From contig NZ_JANHOF010000012.1 of assembly GCF_024498075.1 (NCBI RefSeq), positions 1-64,000 on the forward strand: DNA of 64,000 nucleotides, read 5' to 3'. Positions 1 to 8,690 of the stretch are shown here, one piece after another. The translations under genes and the position numbers were made by a program. Each line of letters begins with the position of its first letter. The stretch's first letter is position 1. This DNA is from Paenibacillus mendelii. GTDB taxonomy: Bacteria; Bacillota; Bacilli; Paenibacillales; Paenibacillaceae. The notes under the pieces were generated by a model. That model made no database searches. It was not told the DNA's origin and saw only the letters and a list, made by a program, of their open reading frames with translations.

Positions 1-58
1 CGAGGTGGAAGTGCAGCAATGCATGCAGCTGACGAATACTAATCGGTCGAGGGCTTAT
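1..58 (+). rRNA. 23S ribosomal RNA, 3' end only
   Basis: The first 58 or so bases match the conserved 3' terminus of bacterial 23S rRNA, including the segment with GCAATGCATGCAGCTGA and the end AATCGGTCGAGGGC. The gene begins outside the window. The exact 3' end is uncertain by a few bases. The 187-bp spacer up to the first tRNA contains two hairpins (about 161-184 and 190-220) but no 5S rRNA gene. Confidence 0.88.
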
Positions 59-245
59 CCTAACGAAACATCCAGCTTTAGAGTTGCGCAAACTCGTATC
101 CAGTTTTCAGGGTGTAACACCATGTGTAGGCTGACAAGCTCAGCTGAATCGATGGATTACACACAACGCTTGGCTGCGTTGTGTACCTGACTTTACCGGC
201 TGCCCCAGCTGTGGTAAAGGATTTATATGATGGGGTCATTTGTGT

Positions 246-322
246 GGCGGCATAGCTCAGCTGGCTAGAGCGTACGGTTCATACCCGTGAGGTCGGGGGT
301 TCGATCCCCTCTGCCGCTACCA
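246..322 (+). tRNA. tRNA-Met (anticodon CAT)
   Basis: A 77-nt cloverleaf with acceptor stem GGCGGCA/TGCCGCT, D-arm AGCTCAGCTGG, anticodon loop TTCATAC, T-arm GGGGGTTCGATCCCC and encoded CCA. The sequence resembles the Bacillus elongator tRNA-Met rather than the initiator. It is the first of six tRNAs behind the rRNA operon. Confidence 0.95.
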
Positions 323-327
323 TACAT

Positions 328-403
328 GGAGGCTTAGCTCAGCTGGGAGAGCATCTGCCTTACAAGCAGAGGGTCGGCGGTTCGATCCCGTCAGCCTCCA
401 CCA
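328..403 (+). tRNA. tRNA-Val (anticodon TAC)
   Basis: A 76-nt cloverleaf with acceptor GGAGGCT/AGCCTCC, anticodon loop CTTACAA (TAC) and encoded CCA. It lies 5 bp after tRNA-Met and is probably cotranscribed with it. Confidence 0.95.
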
Positions 404-416
404 TCAAACATATTGC

Positions 417-493
417 GGAGCCGTGGTGTAGAGGCCTAACATGCCTGCCTGTCACGCAGGAGACCGCGGGTTCGAATCCCGTCGGCTCCGCCA
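417..493 (+). tRNA. tRNA-Asp (anticodon GTC)
   Basis: A 77-nt cloverleaf with acceptor GGAGCCG/CGGCTCC, anticodon loop CTGTCAC (GTC), discriminator G and encoded CCA. Confidence 0.95.
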
Positions 494-498
494 TTTCT

Positions 499-574
<76 letters not shown>

Positions 575-601
575 TTTTTTGTACAAGCTTCTTTATATCG
601 T

Positions 602-687
602 GGAGGGCTAGCGAAGTGGCCAAACGCAGCAGACTGTAAATCTGTTCTCTGACGAGTTCGGTGGTTCGAATCCATCGCCCTCCACCA
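602..687 (+). tRNA. tRNA-Tyr (anticodon GTA)
   Basis: An 86-nt class II tRNA with a long variable arm, acceptor GGAGGGC/GCCCTCC, anticodon loop CTGTAAA (GTA) and encoded CCA. Confidence 0.95.
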
Positions 688-703
688 TTCCCTTACTTCG
701 TAA

Positions 704-779
704 GAGCCATTAGCTCAGTTGGTAGAGCACCTGACTTTTAATCAGGGTGTCGTAGGTTCGAGTCCTACATGGCTCACCA
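704..779 (+). tRNA. tRNA-Lys (anticodon TTT)
   Basis: A 76-nt cloverleaf with acceptor GAGCCAT/ATGGCTC, anticodon loop CTTTTAA (TTT) and encoded CCA. It is the last tRNA of the cluster and is followed by the terminator at 796-825. Confidence 0.95.
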
Positions 780-795
780 TTGTTTTACAACCAAC

Positions 796-825
796 AACCT
801 GTAGACCTTTGTCTACAGGTTTTTT
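796..825 (+). terminator. Rho-independent terminator of the rRNA/tRNA operon
   Basis: A perfect 11-bp stem (AACCTGTAGAC with GTCTACAGGTT) around a 4-nt loop, running into a T tract. It sits 17 bp after tRNA-Lys. Confidence 0.9.
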
Positions 826-943
826 GTTATGTATATTACATTTCATTCTTTTCATTCACAGGGTTCATTCTTAACGGGGGTAATTTGTTAAAGGCAGGGC
901 AAACTGATGACTAAACAGGCTCCGTTCCTCGGGAGGAATCGTC

Positions 944-1885
944 ATGCAGTATGTCATCGCCGCCGTCGCAAGTTTTGGAATTGTTTTTCTATGTGTTCCT
1001 CTACTGCGAAGGCTTGCTCTGCGCTTAGGATTTGTTGATCGGCCAACGGCAAGGAAAATTCACCGGAAGCCGGTACCGCTGATGGGAGGTGCCGGGCTGT
1101 ATCTGGGCATTGTTCTGTCCCTGTTTCTTTTTCAAGGTGCAAAGCCTCTCAGTTTGACCATCAGTCTGGGCGGGGTGTTCCTGGTTGTGATCGGATTGCT
1201 GGACGATGCGGCGAAATCAAAGGGAAGGGATTTTCCGGTCTGGCCACGGATTATTATCTATGCCGGTGTTGCTACGGTTCCACTCCTATTCGGCATTCGA
1301 ATTGTAGGCCTTTCGAGTCCGGGAGGGCTTATTGTACTGCCGGAGTGGTTCTCGAATTTTGCCTCCATCGCTTGGGTATTTGCATTAATTAATATGATTA
1401 ATTTTATTGATGGCGTCGATGGTCTCGCCTCGGGGGTATCGACCTTGTCGTCCATTACGCTGTTTATTGCGGCTGTCTATAAGGGACAACTCGATACGGC
1501 GCTGCTCGCTGTCATCCTGGTTGGAGCTTGTATTGCGTTTCTCATCTTTAACTTCTATCCGGCACGGATATTTATGGGCGATGCTGGGGCCACCTTCTTG
1601 GGGTACACGCTCGCAGTCATAGCGGTTGATGGCGCGTTCAAAAGCGCGACACTGGTTACCGTAGCTGTCCCTCTGCTAGCGCTGGGCGTACCGATTCTGG
1701 ATACGACCGTCGTCATGCTCCGCCGCCTGTTGTCCGGTAAAGGACTCCATCGGGCAGACAAGCTCCACACCCATCATATACTCATGCGGTGGGGACTGAC
1801 ACAGATTCAGACAGTTTCATTCATCTACTTAATTGCAGCCCTTTTTTCCTTGCTGTCCATCGTGGTACTCCTTGCTCTAAGCTGA
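944..1885 (+). CDS. tagO: Undecaprenyl-phosphate phosphosugar transferase, TagO/WecA type
   Basis: A 313-aa polytopic membrane protein of the MraY/WecA family. Such enzymes move a sugar-1-phosphate, usually GlcNAc-1-P, from a UDP-sugar to undecaprenyl phosphate, the first step of teichoic acid or other wall-polymer synthesis at the inner face of the membrane. Visible family motifs are LLDD (residues 85-88), NFIDGVDG (153-160), MGDAG (211-215) and the cytoplasmic histidine cluster DKLHTHH (272-278). About ten hydrophobic segments are evident. The start is supported by GGGAGG 8 bp upstream. The assignment to TagO rather than another WecA-like enzyme is from family resemblance. The gene stands alone between the tRNA cluster and a regulator. 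Confidence 0.85.
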   Translation: MQYVIAAVASFGIVFLCVPLLRRLALRLGFVDRPTARKIHRKPVPLMGGAGLYLGIVLSLFLFQGAKPLSLTISLGGVFLVVIGLLDDAAKSKGRDFPVWPRIIIYAGVATVPLLFGIRIVGLSSPGGLIVLPEWFSNFASIAWVFALINMINFIDGVDGLASGVSTLSSITLFIAAVYKGQLDTALLAVILVGACIAFLIFNFYPARIFMGDAGATFLGYTLAVIAVDGAFKSATLVTVAVPLLALGVPILDTTVVMLRRLLSGKGLHRADKLHTHHILMRWGLTQIQTVSFIYLIAALFSLLSIVVLLALS

Positions 1886-1955
1886 AATTAGACTTGATGT
1901 ATGTTACAATGACCTAAAATAGAGAGCTGTATGCTCACATGATAGGGGCTAACCG

Positions 1956-3098
1956 ATGAGTGAAGCTAACTGGATGGAGCAATTGGAGAAGGTAATCGCA
2001 CGACCTATCCGTCAGCTGCAGGTGCCTATACAAGAGTGGAATAATCTTGTAAGCGCAACTGATGAAAGCCACAGGCTGTATTTACAAAAGAATACGGTTT
2101 CACCCGGCGATTGCATGAAGCTGCCGACCGGTCTTCTATGGTTTGCGGTTCGTGGATTGGATCTCAACATGGAAGTGATTGAGGTGGATTCGGGGTCGCT
2201 GACGGAAACGGAGATACGCTTAATATCTTGGACGCTCTCGCAATTGAAGACGGTCCAAGCGCCGAGCTATGCAGGCCTAACGGATTCGGAGCGCCATGCC
2301 AATGAATTGGGCGCCTGGATCGTGGAACGGCTGGACAGTGGGGACATCCAAACCTCTGTGCCAGATCGGCTCGTAGGCAGGGGTAAAGTGTTTACCACAA
2401 TGATTCCCTTTCTTCTTGTAAGTGAACAGACAGAGCTAGGCCGGACAAGCTATAGCGAGCTGGAGAAGCTGCTTCGGACCTTTCTGGCCGAAGAGGTCAT
2501 GCTGATTCCGCTGCAAGAGCAGGAGTGGCTGGTGCTCGGCCCCGTATCACTTATTCGGGATGCACAATCGGAGGACCGGGAAGACGAATCGGAGGAGTCG
2601 CTTGAAGAGAGTCTAGCCTCCATTGCCATGGGCCTTCACGAGATGTTAGCCAGTGAATGGATCGGCGAGTGCCATCTCACGGTCTCTCATCCGATATCCC
2701 CGATCCATTCTATTGTCGCCACGGCAGCTCTTCTGCGAGAGACGGTTAATCTAGGGCGTGCTTTTCATGTCGGTACGAACATTCATTTTCCGTGGCTCCT
2801 TCATTTGGAGCGATTGCTGAGTACGATTCCAGAAATACAGCGGGTGCGATTCGTAGAACAAGCCTTGAAACGAACCGATGTCTTCTTAGAGCCCGAAATA
2901 TTAACGACGTTAGAGACGTTCTTCTCACTGGACTGTAACGTTAGCGAGACAGCCAAGAAGCTGTATATTCATCGGAATACCCTCCTGTACCGGCTGGATA
3001 AATTGAAGCAAGAAACAGAGCTGGATGTGAGGCAGTTCCGGGATGCTGTTCTCGTAAAAATCATATTACTATTGTACAAAGTGACGAAAAGGAAGTAG
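1956..3098 (+). CDS. CdaR/PucR-type helix-turn-helix regulator
   Basis: A 380-aa protein whose last 65 residues form a PucR C-terminal HTH, with the characteristic stretch NVSETAKKLYIHRNTLLYRL near residues 329-348. The N-terminal 300 residues show no catalytic motif I recognise and probably form the sensor part. Family members are transcription factors that respond to metabolites such as sugar acids or purines. The ligand here is unknown. It lies 93 bp upstream of a sugar ABC ATPase in the same direction, which suggests, but does not prove, control of sugar uptake. Confidence 0.75.
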   Translation: MSEANWMEQLEKVIARPIRQLQVPIQEWNNLVSATDESHRLYLQKNTVSPGDCMKLPTGLLWFAVRGLDLNMEVIEVDSGSLTETEIRLISWTLSQLKTVQAPSYAGLTDSERHANELGAWIVERLDSGDIQTSVPDRLVGRGKVFTTMIPFLLVSEQTELGRTSYSELEKLLRTFLAEEVMLIPLQEQEWLVLGPVSLIRDAQSEDREDESEESLEESLASIAMGLHEMLASEWIGECHLTVSHPISPIHSIVATAALLRETVNLGRAFHVGTNIHFPWLLHLERLLSTIPEIQRVRFVEQALKRTDVFLEPEILTTLETFFSLDCNVSETAKKLYIHRNTLLYRLDKLKQETELDVRQFRDAVLVKIILLLYKVTKRK

Positions 3099-3141
3099 TT
3101 TTTTTGTAAAGTTTGTGCATAGTAAACAAGTACTGCACTGA

Positions 3142-3147
3142 TATAAG
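3142..3147 (+). promoter_or_regulatory. Probable extended -10 promoter of the ABC ATPase gene
   Basis: TATAAG preceded by TG plus one base (TGATATAAG, 3139-3147), 45 bp upstream of the ATPase start. There is no convincing -35 box. Tentative. Confidence 0.4.
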
Positions 3148-3191
3148 ATAAGTATAAGGATGAACAACTACTCGTTTAGGGGGAAATTAGC

Positions 3192-4313
3192 ATGGCTGGT
3201 GTACGCTTAGAGCATGTTTACAAAAAATATTCGGGTTCAGATAACGCTTCTGTTAAAGACTTTAACCTTGACATTAAAGACAAAGAATTTCTAGTTCTTG
3301 TCGGTCCTTCCGGTTGCGGTAAATCGACGACGCTGCGGATGATCGCAGGTCTTGAGGAAATTTCCGAAGGTAAACTGTTCATCGGCGAGCGTCTTGTGAA
3401 TGACGTTGCTCCGAAAGACCGCGACATCGCGATGGTTTTCCAATCCTACGCTCTTTACCCACACATGAACGTGTACCAAAACATGGCCTTCGGCCTTAAA
3501 CTTCGTAAATTCAAAAAAGCGGAAATCGACAAACGTGTTCGTGAAGCCGCTAAAATTCTAGATATCGAGCATTTGCTTGAGCGTAAGCCAAAAGCACTCT
3601 CCGGTGGTCAACGTCAGCGTGTCGCGCTAGGCCGCGCTATCGTTCGTGAACCACAAGTCTTCTTGATGGACGAACCGCTTTCTAACTTGGATGCTAAACT
3701 CCGTGGTCAAATGCGCGCGGAAATTTCCAAACTGGCGAAACGTCTTGAAACGACCGTTATCTACGTAACACATGACCAGATCGAAGCTATGACAATGGGC
3801 GATCGCATCGTGGTTATGAAAGACGGTATCATTCAACAAGCGGCTTCACCGGAAGAGCTGTACAACCATCCAGTAAACATCTTCGTAGCCGGCTTTATCG
3901 GCGCGCCTTCGATGAACTTCATCAACGGTTCGCTTTCTGATCAAGGCGGAGGTGTTCGTTTCAAAGCGAACAACATCGACGTTTTGGTACCAGAAGGCAA
4001 AGCACAATTGCTTCGTGAAAAAGGCCTGATCGGCAAAGAAATCATCGTAGGCGTTCGTCCAGAAGATTTCCACGAAGAGCCAGTATTCTTGGAAGCTTCT
4101 CCACAAACGCTAGTTACGGCTCACGTAGAAGTTGCAGAGAACCTCGGTCACGAGATGTACCTGTACTTGAACGGACTAGGCAAAGATACCGTAATCGCTC
4201 GTGTTGACGGCCGTTCAGGCGTTAAAGAAGGCACGAACGTGAAGCTTGCGATCGATATGAACAAAGTTCATGTCTTCGATAAAGAAAGCGAACTGAACGT
4301 GTTCGAAGTTTAA
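3192..4313 (+). CDS. msmX: Sugar ABC transporter ATP-binding protein, MsmX/UgpC/MalK type
   Basis: A 373-aa ATPase that energises carbohydrate importers of the CUT1 class. Walker A GPSGCGKST spans residues 38-46, the signature LSGGQ 136-140, Walker B VFLMDEP 156-162, and the D-loop and switch histidine follow (VTHDQ). Residues from about 235 on form the TOBE-type regulatory domain typical of MalK/UgpC. No permease or binding protein gene adjoins it. In Bacillales such orphan ATPases often serve several sugar importers, and a role of that kind is inferred here. Codon choice is strongly biased (GTT, CGT, CTT), unlike the neighbouring regulator and sigma genes, which suggests high expression. 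SD AGGGGGA precedes the ATG. Confidence 0.88.
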   Translation: MAGVRLEHVYKKYSGSDNASVKDFNLDIKDKEFLVLVGPSGCGKSTTLRMIAGLEEISEGKLFIGERLVNDVAPKDRDIAMVFQSYALYPHMNVYQNMAFGLKLRKFKKAEIDKRVREAAKILDIEHLLERKPKALSGGQRQRVALGRAIVREPQVFLMDEPLSNLDAKLRGQMRAEISKLAKRLETTVIYVTHDQIEAMTMGDRIVVMKDGIIQQAASPEELYNHPVNIFVAGFIGAPSMNFINGSLSDQGGGVRFKANNIDVLVPEGKAQLLREKGLIGKEIIVGVRPEDFHEEPVFLEASPQTLVTAHVEVAENLGHEMYLYLNGLGKDTVIARVDGRSGVKEGTNVKLAIDMNKVHVFDKESELNVFEV

Positions 4314-4339
4314 TTAACTTCATCGACGAGAGTGATAAG

Positions 4340-4369
4340 GCAGTCATCCATTAGGATGACTGCTTTTTT
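4340..4369 (+). terminator. Rho-independent terminator after the ABC ATPase
   Basis: A perfect 10-bp stem (GCAGTCATCC with GGATGACTGC), loop ATTA, then six T residues. Confidence 0.92.
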
Positions 4370-4376
4370 ATTTTGC

Positions 4377-4407
4377 GGAAAACCGTTTACGCAGGTTCTC
4401 CGTCTAA
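4377..4407 (+). promoter_or_regulatory. ECF-type promoter of the sigma factor operon
   Basis: GGAAAACC at 4377-4384, a 16-bp spacer, then CGTCTAA at 4401-4407. This fits the AAC-N16-CGTC pattern of Bacillus ECF sigma factors (SigM/SigV/SigX group). It lies 58 bp upstream of the sigma gene's ATG, which implies autoregulation. Confidence 0.75.
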
Positions 4408-4464
4408 TCCATGTTGGCGGTTCGAGAAAGAGGATAAGCGGTAGTTACCGCCTTGGAGGATCGA

Positions 4465-5022
4465 ATGAATAAGAAACAGTTGGCAGAAGCTGCTGCTAGA
4501 GGGGATGAACAAGCGTTTCTGCAGTTAATGAATAACGAGAAGCAGCAGATGCTGAGGATTGCATACGCCTATATGCGGAATGAAGCAGATGCATTGGAGG
4601 CTATCCAAGAAACCGTGTGCCGGGCATGGCTTAAACGAAACAGTCTAAAGAAGCCGGGCTATATCTCGACATGGCTCATTCGTATATTAATTCATGTCTG
4701 TACGGATGAGCTGCGGCGTCGTAAGCGAACGATTCCTGCGGATACGCGGCAAGAATCCCTGCAGGGCGGGATGGAGTCCGATCATCACTCGCTGGATGAA
4801 ACAGATGCTGCAGAAAACCGGTTAGATATTGCTTATGCCGTAGAACAGCTGGAGGGGCCCTATAAGGATGTCATTCGACTCAAATATTATGAGGATATGA
4901 CGATTGTGGATATTGCCGACATTCTGCAGCGGCCGGACGGTACGATTCGAACATGGCTTCATAAAGCGTTGAAGCAGCTGCGCAAGTATATGGCGGACAG
5001 AGGAGGTGCGAAGGAACGATGA
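4465..5022 (+). CDS. ECF sigma-70 family RNA polymerase sigma factor
   Basis: A 185-aa alternative sigma factor. Region 2 is seen around EAIQETVCRAWLKR and the following helix, and region 4 around MTIVDIADILQRPDGTIRTW with the DNA-recognition helix. An in-frame TTG 12 bp upstream exists, but the GGAGG at 4455-4459 is placed for the ATG at 4465. The stop overlaps the next start by four bases (ATGA), so the sigma factor and the DUF4179 protein are translationally coupled. The upstream ECF promoter suggests it drives its own operon, presumably in response to envelope stress. Confidence 0.87.
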   Translation: MNKKQLAEAAARGDEQAFLQLMNNEKQQMLRIAYAYMRNEADALEAIQETVCRAWLKRNSLKKPGYISTWLIRILIHVCTDELRRRKRTIPADTRQESLQGGMESDHHSLDETDAAENRLDIAYAVEQLEGPYKDVIRLKYYEDMTIVDIADILQRPDGTIRTWLHKALKQLRKYMADRGGAKER

Positions 5023-6497
5023 ACGAGAAGCAAGGACGCATTCCGAACGATTCGAATGGGGAACAGGCGGCGCAGCACGGGGAAAACAAGAAGCGGGAGA
5101 AAATAATGATGCAAGGTGAGAGTGTAGAGCAGCCGGAGGTGGAAATGGATGAAACCAAACTAGTTGAATCCTTGCGAGGGGAAGGACTCCGGTTGGAAGC
5201 CATAGCATCGGGGATATCGGAGGTGAAGGTGGAGGAGGCTATTCGCCGTGGTTTAGAGCGGGGGAAAGAAAGGTCTAAGCCCAGACGCCGATGGCGCATC
5301 GGCATGGGGATGGGGGCGTCGATAGCCTGCTTCGTGCTTCTCTTTGCATTCACGGTCAGGGTATCCCCGGTCTTTGCCAGTGCCATGCGGGACATTCCGG
5401 GTATTGGGGCATTCGTCAAGCTGGTTGAGCATGATTCTGCTCTGATGACTGCAATCGATAAGGATTTTATCCAGCCGATCGGCAAGACCGTTGAGAAGAA
5501 TGGCGTGCAATTGACGGTTGAGGGCATTATTGCCGACGAGCGAAGGCTGGTGGTTCTATATACCTCCAATGTAACCAAGGGGTGGGGCGAAACCCGCGTG
5601 AGCTTCAGCTTCTATGACGAGCAGGACAAAGAACTAACCGGAACGATCATGGCCGACTATAGCTCTGTGGGCAAGACAGCAAACGAACCGCGTGAGGCCC
5701 AGGACATGGTGGACCTGCAGCTTACCAGCTCTGTTAAGATGCCGAAGCAAGTGAAAATGAAGGCGATGGTTAACGATACGGAGCTGGAGGTTCATTTTCC
5801 AATTGATCATTCCCGGTTCGAAGGGCTCTCTCAAGAAATGGAGATCGGCAAGACGGTCGAAATTGACGGGCAGAAGATCACCTTCGAAAGCGCGAAGCTC
5901 TCTCCGCTGCAGCTTGAGGTAGTCGTTCGTGACGATCCGGCTAACAGCAGCCGGGTGAAAGGGTTTATTCGAATGGTGATTGAGGATGAGCGAGGGGAAT
6001 CCTGGCGTTGGACCAACTCGTATGGACTTCCGGAAGGCGGGAGGGTCTACCACTTTGAGAGTAACTACTTTAATCGTCCGAAGCAGCTGATGATTAAGGC
6101 GGATGGTATATTCACCGTAGCGAAGGAATCCAAGCTTATTGTCGATACGGAGAAGAAGAAGATTATCGAGGCTCCGGACGGACGTGTCATACTTGAGGCT
6201 GTCGAAGGGAAAGAGGATCACCAGCTGCTGACGTTCTCGATTGGACAGTTGGATGAGGTCGAGCTGATTAATGCTTCGTACAATCTGGTTGGATCTAAAT
6301 TTACAGATGGAACCGGCAAGCAGCACGAGCTTGCTTCGATTAACAATTTTATGAGCGGGTCCTTCGAATCGGGCCAGAACAAGAAGAATGTCTATGTCCC
6401 GCTGCCCAAGGGTGATTATCCACAGCCGCTCACCTTTCAAGTGGAAGATTATCCAGGCTATGTGATGAAGCCGTTCGAGATCGAAATCAATCCCTAG
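5019..6497 (+). CDS. DUF4179 domain protein, probable membrane anti-sigma factor
   Basis: A 492-aa protein with a cytoplasmic N-terminus of about 93 residues, one membrane segment (about 94-114) and a large extracytoplasmic region. The part from about residue 115 on matches what I know of DUF4179 proteins, followed by beta-rich DUF5643-like sequence. Genes of this family regularly follow ECF sigma genes in Paenibacillus and are taken as their anti-sigma factors. Here the 4-bp overlap with the sigma gene supports that role. The signal sensed is unknown. The first 60 residues are polar and of low complexity. Confidence 0.78.
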   Translation: MNEKQGRIPNDSNGEQAAQHGENKKREKIMMQGESVEQPEVEMDETKLVESLRGEGLRLEAIASGISEVKVEEAIRRGLERGKERSKPRRRWRIGMGMGASIACFVLLFAFTVRVSPVFASAMRDIPGIGAFVKLVEHDSALMTAIDKDFIQPIGKTVEKNGVQLTVEGIIADERRLVVLYTSNVTKGWGETRVSFSFYDEQDKELTGTIMADYSSVGKTANEPREAQDMVDLQLTSSVKMPKQVKMKAMVNDTELEVHFPIDHSRFEGLSQEMEIGKTVEIDGQKITFESAKLSPLQLEVVVRDDPANSSRVKGFIRMVIEDERGESWRWTNSYGLPEGGRVYHFESNYFNRPKQLMIKADGIFTVAKESKLIVDTEKKKIIEAPDGRVILEAVEGKEDHQLLTFSIGQLDEVELINASYNLVGSKFTDGTGKQHELASINNFMSGSFESGQNKKNVYVPLPKGDYPQPLTFQVEDYPGYVMKPFEIEINP

Positions 6498-6510
6498 GGC
6501 AAGTGTGATG

Positions 6511-6555
6511 AAAAGCATCGAAAGTAACGGCAACGTTGCGTTCGATGCTTTTTTT
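6511..6555 (+). terminator. Rho-independent terminator of the ECF sigma operon
   Basis: Stem AAGCATCGAA (from 6513) pairs with TTCGATGCTT (6541-6550), enclosing a small inner hairpin with a GCAA loop, followed by a run of T residues. Confidence 0.85.
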
Positions 6556-6637
6556 CGATACGATGATCATATTGGAATTTTTTTATAGAGCTCTGTGTCA
6601 GTATGCAGCAGGTAATGATTGTGAGGGAGGCCGAACC

Positions 6638-7576
6638 ATGGCTAAGAAGGTAAAGGTGTCCGAGCTTGTCCAGCAGTTTCAGCTGGAAATCGTAAGTGGA
6701 GAAGACGGACTGCGTCGCAGTATTACGGTAGACGATTTATATCGGCCTGGGTTGGAGATGGCGGGTTATTTTCATTACTTTCCGGGGGAACGGGTACAGA
6801 TTCTCGGTAAGACTGAGCTGGCTTTCATGGAAACGCTGAGTAATGAAGAACGTGTGGATCGTATCGGACGATTATGTGACGATACAACGCCTTGCTTTAT
6901 CGTAACAAGGGGGCTGGAGGTGCCGCGGGAGCTCATTGACGAGTCGAACCGCACACAAATCCCGGTTCTCCGCAGCACTGTCGCCACAACGATTATTTCA
7001 AGCCGCATTACGAACTTCCTGGAGCGCAGGCTTGCACCTTCTGCAACGATCCACGGTGTTCTGGTCGACGTCTACGGCGTTGGGATGCTGATTACAGGCG
7101 GCAGTGGGATCGGTAAGAGCGAAACGGCCCTAGAGCTGGTCAAGCGCAGTCACAGGCTCGTTGCCGACGATGCGGTTGAGATTCGTCAAACCTCTGACGG
7201 TCAGCTGCACGGCAGTGCACCGGAGCTGATCCGGCATCTGCTGGAAATACGCGGACTAGGCATTATTAACGTCATGACGCTATTCGGGGCGGGGGCCGTC
7301 CGCAATATGAAGCGGATTAGCGTGGTGATCAAGCTCGAGAACTGGCAGCCCGATAAGCAGTACGACCGGCTGGGTCTGGATGAAGAGCTGACGCGTATCA
7401 TCGATACCGATGTACCGCTCGTGACGGTACCGGTCCGTCCGGGACGCAACTTGGCGGTCATTATCGAAGTGGCGGCGATGAACTTCCGGCTGAAGCGGAT
7501 GGGGTATAATGCGGCACTGCAATTCACGAACAAGCTGACGGAGACCATTGCAGACGATACGGACGATTTCGATTGA
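6638..7576 (+). CDS. hprK: HPr kinase/phosphorylase
   Basis: A 312-aa bifunctional enzyme that phosphorylates and dephosphorylates HPr on Ser46 and so sets carbon catabolite repression. Walker A GGSGIGKS is at residues 154-161 and the HprK signature LEIRGLGIINV at about 207-217. The ATG at 6638 is chosen because GGGAGG lies 8 bp upstream and the protein then has the usual family length. The open frame continues upstream without support. The order hprK-lgt-ppaX-yvoF is the same as in Bacillus subtilis. A matching target protein with Ser46 is encoded at 26162. Confidence 0.95.
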   Translation: MAKKVKVSELVQQFQLEIVSGEDGLRRSITVDDLYRPGLEMAGYFHYFPGERVQILGKTELAFMETLSNEERVDRIGRLCDDTTPCFIVTRGLEVPRELIDESNRTQIPVLRSTVATTIISSRITNFLERRLAPSATIHGVLVDVYGVGMLITGGSGIGKSETALELVKRSHRLVADDAVEIRQTSDGQLHGSAPELIRHLLEIRGLGIINVMTLFGAGAVRNMKRISVVIKLENWQPDKQYDRLGLDEELTRIIDTDVPLVTVPVRPGRNLAVIIEVAAMNFRLKRMGYNAALQFTNKLTETIADDTDDFD

Positions 7577-7594
7577 TAAAGGAGATACATACGC

Positions 7595-8686
7595 ATGATA
7601 GGACTTCGTTTAGATCCAATCGCTTTCGCGCTTGGACCGATTACAGTTCATTGGTATGGCATAATACTTGGCACGGCAGCGCTGGTCGGTTTATTGCTGG
7701 CGGTTCGTGAAGGCAAACGGTTCGGCCTATCGCCGGACTTCTTTATGGATTTGCTCTTGTTCGGCGTACCGTCCGCTATTATTGGCGCCCGCTTGTACTT
7801 CGTAGCCTTCAAGTGGGAGGACTACAAGAATAATCTGCCGGCGATCTTTCAAATATGGAACGGCGGTATTGCGATCTACGGAGCATTGATTGGCGCATTC
7901 CTGTGCGGCTATTTCTATTTCCGCTACAAGGGCTACAGCTTCTTGCGTATCGCCGATATATGCGCACCTTCACTCCTTGTGGGGCAAATGATTGGCCGCT
8001 GGGGCAATTTCGTTAATCAGGAAGCGTACGGTGGACCTGCGGAAGAAAGCTTCCTGCGGGACACGCTCCATCTGCCAGCTTGGATTGTCGACCAGATGAA
8101 CATCAACGGTGTGTTTCATCATCCGACGTTTCTATATGAGTCGTTATGGAATTTAGCTGGGCTGATTCTCCTGTTGGTGCTCAGACGCAGAGCGTTCCTC
8201 CGTGCCGGTGAATTGTTGATGTCTTATTTCATCTGGTATTCGATCGGCCGCTTCTTTATTGAAGCCCTGCGTACGGACAGCTTGGCATTCAAAGGGCCAG
8301 CATGGCTTGCGTCGTTAATGGACGGGCTGTGGTCGCCGATGACGCTACTGTTCGAACAAGGCTACCTGGATCCGGAATACGGGAACGTGCGGATTTCGCA
8401 GTTGATAGCGGTCCTTCTTGTTATCGCAGCTGTAATCATCATTATAATCCGCAGAAAAACTGGAGCTGCATCTGTGCGCTATAGCGATCCGATCATTTCA
8501 CAGAAAACGGGTCTTCCTGCAGGTGTAACGGCCGAGCAGGCCGGTGATTCTGCAGCAGGAAAAGCATCCCAGCCGATTCAAAAGGGCGGCTCCGCGGGTA
8601 AGCCTACTGAGGCGGGAGCGGGACAGGAATCATCGTTATCAGGCCCTGAGGGCGAAGCGAACACGGAATCAGCGAAGAAGGAGTAA
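7595..8686 (+). CDS. lgt: Prolipoprotein diacylglyceryl transferase
   Basis: A 363-aa membrane enzyme that transfers diacylglycerol from phosphatidylglycerol to the lipobox cysteine of prolipoproteins. The Lgt signature is seen as GRWGNFVNQEAYG, and seven or so hydrophobic segments run to about residue 287. SD AAAGGAG sits 9 bp before the ATG. The last 75 residues are a polar, Ala/Gly/Glu-rich tail absent from typical Lgt (about 270-290 aa). It is probably a disordered cytoplasmic extension. Confidence 0.95.
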   Translation: MIGLRLDPIAFALGPITVHWYGIILGTAALVGLLLAVREGKRFGLSPDFFMDLLLFGVPSAIIGARLYFVAFKWEDYKNNLPAIFQIWNGGIAIYGALIGAFLCGYFYFRYKGYSFLRIADICAPSLLVGQMIGRWGNFVNQEAYGGPAEESFLRDTLHLPAWIVDQMNINGVFHHPTFLYESLWNLAGLILLLVLRRRAFLRAGELLMSYFIWYSIGRFFIEALRTDSLAFKGPAWLASLMDGLWSPMTLLFEQGYLDPEYGNVRISQLIAVLLVIAAVIIIIIRRKTGAASVRYSDPIISQKTGLPAGVTAEQAGDSAAGKASQPIQKGGSAGKPTEAGAGQESSLSGPEGEANTESAKKE

Positions 8687-8690
8687 CACG

